Assembly (NCBI GenBank): GCA_025526915.1
Contig: JAHLKH010000065.1
Span: forward strand, 62,001-126,000
Source of the DNA: Entophlyctis helioformis
Lineage: Eukaryota; Chytridiomycota; Chytridiomycetes; Chytridiales; Chytriomycetaceae
Length of the DNA stretch: 64,000 nt
Reading direction: 5' to 3'
Positions 1 to 10,371 of this stretch are shown piece by piece. The notes below the pieces were generated by a model, which saw only the letters and a list, made by a program, of their open reading frames with translations, was not told the origin of the DNA and searched no databases. Position 1 is the first letter of the stretch. The number at the start of each line of letters is the position of its first letter. The translations under genes and the position numbers were made by a program.

Positions 1-2398
1 GAAGGAATGCTCAGCCAAAAGCCGCATGGCCATGACGGTCGACATGTTTGGCGACTCGACTTCTGACCAGACAAGGGACGATGCCTCTGTAAAGTAGTGG
101 TTTGCAAGCGCCGCACAAGAGCCAAACTGCGGCGGTATTTGGTCGTGTGGCATGACCCAAGCCGCGACTGTCGCCATGGCGCTCAGCAGCAGTTGCGACT
201 CCCATACCCAGGACGGCACCGATTCGGGGATGCGTAAGAGCATATGCGCACATTGGGTCGACTTGAATGTCTGGACCAGAATGTCTCGAAGCGGGTCGAC
301 TGGCGCAGGGGCTTGGTCGAGCTGTCGGTGAGAGGGGCGACGATGAGGAGAGGCATCCAGACCTCGAATATCGGGGATATGTGCAGCAGCCAGATCGTTG
401 AGAGAGTCTGTCATGGTCATGTTTGCGGTCCTGGTTGCGTTGGGCTCCTTGTCAGGCTCAGGCTCTTGCGGGGCAATGATGTTGATGCCAATCTCGGACG
501 CGATGTCGTTCAGACTAGACGAGACGGACTCGACAGACTGGGCGAGATAGGCGGGGATCATATGATAGGTTGTGGAAGCTGATGTCGACGACGAGGAGGG
601 GTGTGTGCCATGGATGTCCATGGTGATGTGACTTGGACGCTCTGCGCGTGACAAACTTGATGCTCTCCTCCTTCCAGCAGCATCCGCCTGGTGTAGGCGA
701 TTCGGTGCCGGCGGCCGTGCGAATAAGGCGTCGTCATTGGCAGATCCGCTACTGCTGCCCTGACGAGGCAGACTGGTTGAGCCTTGGCGACGAAACGCAT
801 GGCGAGTTGGCGTCGGAGTGACATCAGTCAAAGAGCCGTTCGGAGAGCCGGGCGTCGAGCCGTCGCGAACATCGGCGGCAGCAGCAGCGGCAGCGCCAGA
901 AATGCGGAAAGAAGAGTAGGCCGAGTCGTTGGGCGTGGTAAGAATGGAAGCACACGCGGTGTACATGCTGCCGCCGGTAAACGAGACATCAAAACGGGGG
1001 TTACCTGACGAAGGCGCGATTGCTGGCGCGGTCGGCAACCAGGCGGCCAACGCAGTATGTTGAATGGGCATCGTCACCGAGTTTCTGCTCATAGCTGCTG
1101 CCGATTCTGACCCAGAGCCGGAGCCAGATCTTGCCCGGTTTGCACTCGCACCCGTACTCGCGCGACGGTGTGGATGAGAGGCGTCTCCAATGGCGTCTCG
1201 TGGTGTGAGCGACTTTCGCTTCCCAGTCGTACTTGAGCCTGCCGATGATACGGCTGGATGGCTGGATGGACCAGCGGCGGATGCGGCAGTTGCAGCTGAT
1301 GGGACTGCAGTTGAATCTGATCCAGACCCCGACCCAGAACCAGACCCCGAGACGCCACTGGAAAGAAGGCGGTGGATAGACTCTTCGAGCTGCTCGATGC
1401 GCGTTGCCACGCGCTGGAGGCCTGTGATCTGGGGCCGCGGCAAGGTGTCTCTGGAGTAGACGCACGTTGTGCCGACACGGGCACAAATGGCGCACGGCAC
1501 TTGCTTATTGCACTTTGCCTTCTGCAGACGCCAGGACACGGCGACAAAGAGGGCACGGATCGTGTTTGGACAAACGAGACGCGAAGGCGGTCCGAGACAC
1601 GCAGCGAGCGTGCGACAGCGTGCGACAGCGTGCGATCGAGGGAACGTGACGCATCGGGCCAGGGCATGGTGATGCGAGGTGTTGGGAATAGAAGAGAAGG
1701 ATGGGGACGACCAGGTTTGTGGTCAGCAGGCCGACCGACCGGCCGACAGGGAGTTGCCGCCAAGTGGGAATCCAGATGCACGCAGCGTGGTCCAAATTGC
1801 CAGCGATACGACGGCCGAGGTGAAGCGGGGCGGGTCGATGTGAATAGGCCCGAGGCCGATGGTCCAGGCCAGGCCATGTCATTGTTGATGGCAGGCAATG
1901 AACCACCAGCCGATGCGGCGGAGCAGCAAACAGACGGACCAGACACGGACAGACGAGCAGAGATGGCGTGGACAGGACAGATTGGGACAGAGGCGGTCAG
2001 AATGTTGCGAGCGTGTGTGGCATGCGTGCAGTGCACACATCCAACAAGAGCGGTGCGCCAGCGGGCAGTGTTGGAGGCACAGGGCGGCCGCCCCAATAGA
2101 CCGACCGACCGGCTGGCCGACGACCAACCGACAGACCGACCGACCGACCAACCGACAAAGTGACATGACGATATGATCACCACATCACCAGCTGCTTTGT
2201 GATCTCCGGACAGCAGCCGTCTGCGTCGCGTCTGGGCCGCCCAGCCGAAGTGAGCCGAAGCAAGCCGAAGCAAGCCGACGCAAGCCGACGCAGGCCGCTC
2301 TGCGCTCAAAGAGGGCAGCAGGCGGGAAGGGAGGGGGTGCGGCAGGCAAGCGGCCGAGAACCAACCTTTTTGTAGCAAGCATCGCAGCTGAATTGCAT
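1..2398 (-). CDS. ZnTF0: Zn2Cys6 transcription factor, 3' end beyond window
   Basis: Probable nuclear DNA-binding regulator. Exon 1 (2398-2366) encodes MQFSCDACYKK, the first half of the finger. The intron (2365-1522, donor GTTGGT, acceptor CTGCAG) is 844 bp. Exon 2 opens with KAKC and gives spacing C-x2-C-x6-C-x5-C-x2-C-x6-C. It then runs without a stop to the left edge through a Ser/Gly-rich linker, an Ala stretch and the start of an MHR-like helical region (key residues HYFTEASSLV). About 518 residues are visible. The ATG at 2398 is the only one in the open frame next to the finger, but that frame continues upstream as Pro/Ala-rich codons to a stop near 2840. A further 5' exon is therefore possible; a candidate open stretch on this strand lies at about 2698-3153. 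The next gene upstream on this strand is ZnTF1. No target is known. Confidence 0.82.
2096..2156. repeat. GACC-type short tandem repeats inside the ZnTF0 intron
   Basis: Degenerate tandem copies of GACC/GACCGA within the long finger-splitting intron. They help explain its length of 844 bp. Confidence 0.7.
2241..2297. repeat. 10-bp tandem repeat (CAAGCCGAAG-like) inside the ZnTF0 intron
   Basis: About 5.6 consecutive 10-mers of the form CAAGCCGAAG/CAAGCCGACG, close to the intron donor. Noncoding simple-sequence expansion. Confidence 0.75.
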
Positions 2399-3481
2399 GG
2401 CTGCAGCGGCCGTCGACGGGCCGGCGGTATTTTGCTGTAGTGTTTGGAGTCGCTGGGGAGGCTGTGCAGGGACCGTGGGCAGTGGGTTGGCGGACAGGGC
2501 CGACGGTGCTGCTGCTGAAAGCGCTGCTGCCGCTGGTGGTGCTGGCGGCGGTGGTGCTGCTGGCGGTGGTGCTGGCGGTGGTGGTGCTGGTGCTGCTGGC
2601 AGCGGCGCCGGCGTTGCTGGCGTTTCTGTTTGCGGTTGAGGGGCAGGCCGGCCTGCAGATGCTGGCTCAGATGTCGTCGTCGATGCGGATGGCCCTTTTA
2701 CCGAGCCCGTGGCCAGATCGTGTGCGTGTGCGGCGTGTTCAGAACAGGCTTGGAGCAGAGAGTGGTCTTGTTGCCAGCGCGGCTGCTGTCGCGGATGTCT
2801 TTCTTGGTGCTGCGCAACCTGCTTTCGTCACCAACCGGAATGTCGGATTGCTGCCCCTGGATCGCGAAGGGCAGCAGCGCGTCGCAGCCTCTGCCGAAGC
2901 TTTGCGGCCGCGCTCGAGATCGATGCCCAGGCCAGCCACCTTCATCATCACCTTCATCATCACCAATGCGAGCATCACTGCCGCCGTCAATGCGGGCATG
3001 GTGATCAATGCCGGTGGACGCAGAGCCGCCCGTGCCGCCAGCAACCTGCGCTGCTTGAGCAACAGCACTGCCGTCAGTGTTGCGGGAGTGGTTTGGATTG
3101 CTGCCGCCGGTGTTACTGCGGCTTACAGCATGGCGTTCGGGAATCTTTCTCATGCTCGACGCACTCGTTTTTTACGGTGGACAATGCCGTTACTCGCCAG
3201 TGTTTGTGTTGCGTATTCAGGCTGCCGTCCAGCAACGACTAACGTGCGCAGAACTCGGCAAATGCCGCTTCCCAAAGAGACGACAAGTTACTGCCGAAGC
3301 AACCGGTGACTGGCGAAGCGGCTGGCGAAGCGACTGGCGAAGCAACCGGCGACTAGTAGCTGGTAGCTGGTAACTCGCGACTGAATGGCCGTCTTTGGCT
3401 GACTGCTTGGCTTGCAATACCAACTGTGGCGTGGCGACGGCAAGAATTGGCCAGGGTGCACTGATTCATTCCTGCGCCGTC
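2399..3481. other. Intergenic region between ZnTF0 and ZnTF1
   Basis: Promoter and 5' region of ZnTF0 and the 3' flank of ZnTF1, both on the minus strand. The part up to about 2840 is open in the ZnTF0 frame and rich in Pro/Ala, so it may be 5' coding sequence. A plus-strand Leu/Val-rich frame here is its antisense shadow. A GACTGGCGAAGC-like direct repeat lies at 3307-3356. I see no other supported gene. Confidence 0.5.
3307..3356. repeat. 12-bp direct repeat (GACTGGCGAAGC-like)
   Basis: Roughly four imperfect adjacent copies of GACTGGCGAAGC/GGCTGGCGAAGC, downstream of the ZnTF1 stop. Confidence 0.65.
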
Positions 3482-5254
3482 CTATAAACATTGTGCGAGA
3501 TGCTCATCAAGGGCAGCGCGAAGCCGCAGCAGCTCCCACGAGGCCGGAACCCAGAACGGCGCAATGAGCTCGAGGGCTCGAAAATGCGTTCCGACCACGA
3601 CATCAAACGTCTTGTGCTTGTCGGTCCACGGCAGCGACATGAGCTGGATGTGCGCCATGCACGATGCAGCGATGGGCGAGATGATGCTGCAGCGCACGTG
3701 GTCAAACGACGGATTGTGCATCAGGAACCGCCGTGTCAGCTCCGAGACGACAGTGGCCGAAAACGACGAGCGGTGAGCAGAGGCAAGCGCGATCTGGAAC
3801 GCGGCAGGGTCGACTGGCTGGAAATGCGGCTGCAGATGCGGCTGGAGCGCTTGCTGCTGGATCTGCCGCTCGTGATGCACGGCAATAGCGAGCAAAGGGC
3901 TGTGCAGCAGCAAGTACGCAAAGTGAAAGTACATGAGCACGTACGCGACGCTCCAGTGCGGCGGATCGGACGAGAGTGGATTGTTGCAGTAGGTCGTGCA
4001 GACCACCTGCATCCACGGCGGTTGGCACCGTAGCCAATCATCCAGCTCCTGGTCGAACGTGTGGCGCATCCTGCGGCTCGCCTCGTCCAAGCGCGGATCC
4101 GCAGCCGTGCTGTCCTGGACGCGCGCAGCCTCGAGCCGCAAGAACACGACAATGCGCTTGATGATCACCAGCAGCGGGCCAAAGTAGTTGTAGAATGGCT
4201 CGGCGACTGGGGCAGCAACAAGCGGGAGCGGCTGTGAGGATGTCGGAATGGTATGGTTGGACGAGGATATTGGCGATGAATAGGGTATATAGGCCGATCC
4301 CTGATGGTCTTCTCTGTACGGAGCATGTGCTGTGCCTGACGCGAACGATGCCTGCTGGTACGTTGATGCTGGATTGGAGTTGGAGTTGGAGTTGGAGTTG
4401 GAGTTGAGGGCATCAAAGATCTCCATGGACGGGAATGCGGCCATCTCGCAGTCGAGCCCAAAGTCAAAGGGAAGCCCGGTGTTCATACTAGCCTGAATGT
4501 CAGACTCGAACAAGATCCACCAGAGACGCCGCCGCATTTCCCTTTGCTGGGGCGACAAGGCAATGTCTGCATCCTCCGCATGCAGACGGCACTTTTGTGC
4601 GAGCCGGATCGCAGCTGTGAGGAGCACGAGCGAGTCCAAGCGGCCGCACATGGCGGTGTAGCCCGAAAGGATAAAGAAGACCTGCATGGCACGTTCGGGC
4701 ACGTTCTCCATCTCGTCAAGGGCCAAGGACCGTGCCACCGCAAAGGATCGCTCGGCGGCCTGGGCCGACTCGAGAGTAGCAGTCGGTGGATAAACGAGAA
4801 CAAGCGAGTACATGGCGTGAAGGAGAGACAGGGACAGAGATGCAGACGCGCGCTCTCCAGCAGCAGCAGGCGGCGGCGGCAAGGACGAGCCCGACCCAGG
4901 TGTGCCACGATGCTGGGAGCCAGGGTCTGCGGGCTGGAACGCGCTGGCCGTGGGCACTGGCGATGCCAACTCGATAGGCAGGAGCGATGCCTTGGAGTGG
5001 AGCCGGATCTTGGGCGACTGCCAATCGCAGAACAGACTGATCAAGTCGACTCGGACAGGCGTCGCTATGTTGAGAAAGTAGTGATCGGCAGGCCACACAG
5101 ACGCTGCCGAGCGAGCCACGGCACGCGATGGCGCCGAAACGTCGGATTGCTCGTGCGCCAGCTGTGGCAACGGCTGGTCAGACCCAGATCCAGAGACTGC
5201 TGGGATGGACTGCTTGGGAGGAGAGACCGGCAGTGGCGCTGAGCCGTTTCTGAG

Positions 5255-5299
<45 letters not shown>

Positions 5300-5962
5300 A
5301 GCCTGGCGGTTCTGCGTGCGGGTGTGGAGAGCAGCCTCGAGGATACGGACTCGGTTTTCGAGAAACGAAAAGTAGCCAGCGGGAGGGCCACGCTTGCGGG
5401 AGGCCTTGGAGAGCGAGCATGGGATGCGGTACAGACGGCAGTTGAAGCAGGCGGCGCCGTCGCTCTCGCACGCGAGGTTCTATTGAGCCGGACCGGCCGG
5501 TGTCCATTGCCATCGTTCCGAAAGCAGCCATTTGGCACGCAAGCACGCCAGGTACACAAGGGTAAGCATGTTTCCCAGGGCGACGTTGGCAAGAAAGATC
5601 TGGTTCTGTGCCCAACGTGATGGTTCACACAGGCGGTCTGCGTCTGTGTGTCAATGCTGCTTGGAGGCAAGCAGGCAGGCAAGCACTCGCAGGCAGCCGC
5701 TCGCAGGCAGCCGCTCGCAGGAAGGCAGGCACTCGCAGGCAGGCAGCCAAGCCAGAGACGAGTGACGCATTTTGCGAACTGCCATCGGGAGCCTTCTTCA
5801 GCAGAGGCATGGCCCGCGGGGGTCAACGGGGCGAGCCAGGCCAGCGCAGGCCCACACAGACAGGCGCACATGCCGTACCTTGGTGCTGCAGGTCTGGCAA
5901 GGCTGTGCGTTGGACGCCGCTGCTCCTGGTGGCGGGGCCGGCCGGTCGTTGTTGTTGGGCAT
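3482..5962 (-). CDS. ZnTF1: Zn2Cys6 transcription factor with atypical finger
   Basis: Putative regulator, 693 aa from two exons. Exon 1 is 5962-5879 (28 codons, ending CQTCSTK). The intron is 5878-5480 (donor GTACGG, acceptor TAG). Exon 2 is 5479-3482. Splicing gives C-x2-C-x6-C-x6-C-x2-C-x6-C. The segment between the second and third Cys reads STKNLA, so the usual cluster of Lys/Arg that contacts DNA is almost absent. A basic linker (RKRGPPAGYFSFLE) and a heptad-like segment follow, then poly-Gln, an MHR with the R-R-L-W-W-I-L-F-E-S-D motif, and an Asn-Ser dipeptide repeat. It is transcribed divergently from ZnTF2. It may bind DNA with altered specificity or weakly; that is inference. Confidence 0.88.
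4372..4407. repeat. 6-bp tandem repeat encoding (Asn-Ser)n in ZnTF1
   Basis: About six copies of TTGGAG/GTTGGA on the plus strand, read as Ser-Asn dipeptides in ZnTF1 within its MHR region. Confidence 0.75.
5258..5299. repeat. (CTG)14 trinucleotide repeat, poly-Gln in ZnTF1
   Basis: Fourteen uninterrupted CTG units on the plus strand, CAG on the coding strand, giving a Gln tract after the linker of ZnTF1. Likely length-polymorphic. Confidence 0.9.
5665..5748. repeat. GCAGGCAG/CTCGCAGG minisatellite in the ZnTF1 intron
   Basis: Imperfect tandem copies of CTCGCAGGCAGCCG and GCAGGCA fill part of the 399-bp finger-splitting intron. Confidence 0.7.
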
Positions 5963-6232
5963 GGCGGTGACTGGGGACGAGGAGAGTGCGGCCGGTTGGT
6001 GCGGCAAGTGCAGGCAGTCGGCGCCGGGTCGGCTGAGCGATTGAGAGGGACCAGAGCAGAATTGCCGGGAGACGTGGGTGGGAGACACGGGCAACTGCTC
6101 CGTGCGGCCAAACAAACAGACGCCGACGTGTCCAACCAATCGGCACGCCTGCCGCTCCAGTCTCCTCCTCTCCTCTCTTGGGTCGTTTGTCCAGCCCGCC
6201 CGTCCAGCCCGCCCGTCCAGCCCGCACTCGAA
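5963..6232. promoter_or_regulatory. Shared intergenic region of divergent ZnTF1 and ZnTF2
   Basis: The 270 bp between the two start codons must hold the promoters of both genes, and it is the point where array orientation switches. It contains three copies of CCGCCCGTCCAG-like sequence near 6188-6225. I do not see a clear TATA box. A bidirectional promoter is inference from layout. Confidence 0.5.
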
Positions 6233-9200
6233 ATGGACCTGAATGGACAGCCGGCCCACGCAGCCCACGGCTTTGGTTCGCCGGGCAGCCCGCACCGGCA
6301 GCACCAACTGCACCAACTGCACTACCAGCACGAGCACCAACACCAGCACGAGCACCAGCATCTGGTGTTCAGTGCCTTTGGCCACAGCCACGACGCCGTC
6401 GTTGCCCTGGCGGCCGCCGCTGCGGCTGCTGCAACGGCCATGCCGGATGTGGCCGAAGGCGACGACGGCCAAGCCGTCCAAGCGGCTCTTGTCGACAACC
6501 ACCACTCCCACCACCACGCCCACCACTCCCAGCACCACCAACACCAGCAGCACCAGCAGCAGCAGCAGCAGCTTCCTAGCCAGAACTTCCTTTCAAGGAG
6601 CCCCAGCCGGAGCGATGCTGTGTCGCTCGGCAACGACCAGCCGGACGCTGATGCAGACGACCTGGACAACGACAGAGACCACGACGACGACACGAGCCGC
6701 AGTGCCAGCCGGGCCAAGCGCCAGCGAAGCTCTGTGGCCTGCGACGAGTGCAACAAGCGGGTACGTGCTCTTGCTGTTCGCCTGACGTGCGCTTGCAGGC
6801 TGTCCTTGCGGACACTTGCTGGCGTCGTCTCTGCATGGATGCCAGCCAGCTGACGGCGATGTGTCTGACGGCTATGTGTGCCCTGTGCAGAAGGTGCGGT
6901 GCGATCTCAAGCTGCTCTCTGCCGGGCCGGGCAACCAGCCGTCGTGCACCAACTGCTCGCGGGCGGGCCTTGTCTGCGTCTCGTCTCGCCAGCCAAAGAA
7001 ACGCGGCCCTCGCCAGGGCTACATTGCGACGCTGGAAGAGCGCCTCAACGGCCTCGAAAGCTTGCTCAGAGGCAGGGGCAGCGATCAGCCCGCTTCACCG
7101 GCACCAGCCAGCCGGCCGCAGCGGAAGCAGAAGCGGCAGAGTGCAGACCAGCCGTCATCGCCAGACTCGGACGGCCCGCCAGACAGCCGCCGCAGCCATG
7201 GCAGCCATGGCAGCCAACCGCTCCGCGACCAGCCGCAGCTCATGTCCACATCGGAATCCTCCGTCAATGTGCAGCAGCAGCAGCCTGCATCTGGCCCATC
7301 CTCGTCCTCCAAGCGTCGTGCGAGCCAATCACTTGCAGATCCGCCACGCAGACAACGCAGCGCACTCAGCAAGACAGGCAGCACGTCGCTCTCAGGCGAC
7401 ATTGGCAGCCTGGTCATCTCGGGCATCGTGTCTGGTCCGCAGGTTGCCGAGCCAGAAGCAGAAGCAGCATCAACGGCGTCAGCATCAGCAACAACACCAG
7501 CAGCAGCGTCAACGACAGGCGTGAGTCACGCACTCACGCACGAGCGGCCAGCAGCTCTTTCGTCTCAAGCATTGTCTTCGTCGCCCACGTCCCACATCAT
7601 GCCCTCTGCTATGCAAACCCGCTTGCTGGAACACTTTTTCGCCAGCCTGCTGCCGTGGTACCCGTACATGCCCGAGCCGTACTTTCGAGACCAGATCCAG
7701 CGGTCGCCCTTTCTGCTCAACTCCATCCTGGCCATGACGCTGGCTAGCGCACCCCCGATTGTCCCGCCGGCAGAATCAACGCGTCTTGCCGAGACCGTGT
7801 ATGGCTTCGCGTGCATCGCTCTCTCTTCCGAGCTGGAACGCCCAACACCCATGACGGTCGTGGCGTTGGTGCTCCTCTTCGGGTTCTGCGCCGAGACGGA
7901 CCGGGGGACGGCGGCCTGGTCGTTCTTTGGCATGGCCGTGCGTCTTGCCCTTGATCTCAAGCTGAACAAGGAGAGTCCAGCCGACTCGGGCGAGTCGTAC
8001 TTTACCCGGGCCGTGCGTCGCAACGTCTGGTGGTGCTGCTACATCAGCGACCGCTACTGTGCGGCTGCGTCTGGCGCCCCGCTGCTCATCCGCGACGAAG
8101 ACTGTCTTGTCAAGCTGCCCCAGAGTGACACGGACATTGAGAACGCGTTCAACGATGAGATGCACCGTCTGGGCGAGAATGCTTCCCTCCAGATCGGTCT
8201 CATGTCGAGCAAGGACTGGTACACACCCGGCATCCAGAACATGGGCCTTCGCGCATACTCGCTCGTTCTGCTCAAGATCTTTGGCAAGGTGCTGCAGTAC
8301 GAGGCAAGTCTTCGAGACCCTGCCCACATACCCAGCGATGCAGAGAAAGAGTACCGCGTTGCTTGTCTTTCCGAGTCGCTGGCAGCCTGGTTCAAGTCGC
8401 TCCCCGAGTATGCAAGAGACACGGCATCGTACCAGATCAACTCGAACCTGGGCGAGCATGTTCTGCCGGGCACGATCCACTTTATGCATCTGATGTACCA
8501 CTGCATCATCATCACGCTCTTCCTCCCGCGAATGACGGCAAGCATCCAAGCGACTGGCGCACTTGCGCTCGAGACGTCCCCTGCCTTTCTCAAATGTCTC
8601 GACTCTGCCAACACAACCGCCACGCTGATTTCGGCCATGCTCGCGGAAGACCCAACACTTAATCTCATGGCGCCGTATGCCTCGCACTGCATCTACACGG
8701 CCGGCATTGTGCACGCCACAACAGCCAAGGCCAGCACGAACCCGGCTCTCACGGAAACCGCTCTGAATAACCTCCGCCTGCACGTCCATGCTACGCAACT
8801 CATGGGCCGCAGACTCAAGACATCCAGTTCGCGCGCAGAGCTGCTTGTCAAGCAGCTGCGCTCCGTCGAGTCGCTGCGGCATGATGCTCTGGAGATACTT
8901 TTGCCTGAAGCTTTGCCCAAGCAGCCGGCGTATGCGCAACTCCATGATGAAGCCATGCAAACTGCACCGGCACTGGCACCGGCACCGTTAGCTGTCGTCG
9001 CCAATGACGTGACCGTTCGTTCTGAACCGAGTTCCGCCGCCGCACCCGACTCTATTGCGACTGTCGCTGCCCCTTGCACTCTTCCAGACAACGGAGCAGC
9101 AGCGGCAGTAGTTGCAGCAGCAGTTGTAGCAGCGGTACGCGTCGCGTCGCCAACCACCGCATCGCAGCCGACTTGCGATCAAGAGCAGCCGCCACAATCC

Positions 9201-9350
9201 CTCGCCAAGGCTGGATCTGTGCAATCTGTGGTATCGATGCAAGACGCATTGCCGAGCGACGAGATTCTGCCGTGCTCGTCAGCACCATCATCCATGTCGG
9301 TCATCCCGACAGATGCACCAGGGATGGGAGACCGACTTCAAAGTCAAGGC

Positions 9351-9383
<33 letters not shown>

Positions 9384-10106
9384 CAACCACAACAACAGCA
9401 ATCTCAAGCATACAAACCGCAGCAGCAGCTAAGCCCACCAAGCTACCATCCGTACGCCTATGAATCATTCCCGCACGAGTCCTACCAACAACAGTACAGT
9501 ATGCAACAGCAGAGTCATCCGTCGCACCTTTCCCAGCTGCAATTACAGCAACAGCAACAACAGCATCAGCCTCCAATGCAGCCACTACACCGCCAAGAAC
9601 AGCAGACACAGCAGCCCTTGCACGAGTACCATTCGATACCATATGACTATGCTCACCAGCCGCACGCGTCGCATGGATACGCGCAGCATCATGCGTATCC
9701 GCACTACCTGCCACCCGACTATGGCTATCCTGATCCGCGGTACTTTGGCCAGCATGCCCCGCACTCGCAGCAACTAGCCCCTCAACAGTCGCAGCCACCG
9801 TCTCAGTCGCAACCCCAACAGCCCCAACAGCAACACGCTCACTTTTACACCAACGCGCCGCAAGCCGTTCCGTCGCTTCCAGGACAGCTGCAAGGGCAAG
9901 CACCGCCAAATGCACACCTGCTGTACCAGCCGCCGCTGGCAGGGTCTGCGCCAACGCCGTCCATGCCGCTCAACATGCCAATGCCGATCATGGCCATGCC
10001 TGTCCCGATGCAGCTGCCCGTGATGCACCAGGCACAAGGGCCGCTGCCCATGCAGATGCCTGTCCAGCAGATTCAGCATGCACACGACTACTACCAGCAG
10101 CAATAA
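6233..10106 (+). CDS. ZnTF2: Zn2Cys6 transcription factor, Gln-rich
   Basis: Putative nuclear regulator, 1247 aa. Exon 1 is 6233-6760 (176 codons: His/Gln-rich, Ala run, acidic Asp-rich stretch, ends CDECNKR). The intron is 6761-6890 (GTACGT to GTGCAG). Exon 2 is 6891-10106, beginning KVRC. The finger is C-x2-C-x6-C-x14-C-x2-C-x6-C; the 14-residue loop is long for the family. The linker KKRGPRQGYIATLEERL follows, then an MHR (key motifs FLLNSILAM, AAWSFFGMAVRLALDL, RRNVWWCCYISDR). The last 300 residues are Gln/Pro/His-rich, typical of an activation region. The start is the first ATG in frame after the divergent promoter. The stop lies inside an AATAAA. Confidence 0.92.
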
Positions 10107-10107
10107 A
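10102..10107 (+). promoter_or_regulatory. AATAAA overlapping the ZnTF2 stop codon
   Basis: The TAA stop (10104-10106) is embedded in a canonical AATAAA hexamer. If used, the 3' UTR would be a few tens of bases at most, which suits the 74 bp left before the next start codon. Confidence 0.55.
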
Positions 10108-10180
10108 GCGTTGCCCGCCAGTCTCGCTGTCCAAGTCGCCCTTGCCATTACTCCGCTTCCACCAAAACTGATTTTCCGCA

Positions 10181-10329
10181 ATGCAAGCGCCGCTTGAGCA
10201 GCAGTCGACGGGCGGACCCATCCGCACTCGGGTCTCGGGCAGCAGCAGTGCGAGCGCTGCCGGGCTTGGGGGCAGCATCAACAGCAACAGCAAGGGCAGC
10301 AGCAACAGCACAGCAGTAGGCGGAAGCAC

Positions 10330-10371
<42 letters not shown>

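Noticed and set aside
2440..3309. Plus-strand Leu/Val-rich frame resembling a membrane protein
   Set aside because: It is the antisense of Pro/Ala-rich sequence upstream of the ZnTF0 finger; hydrophobicity comes from GTGCTG repeats.
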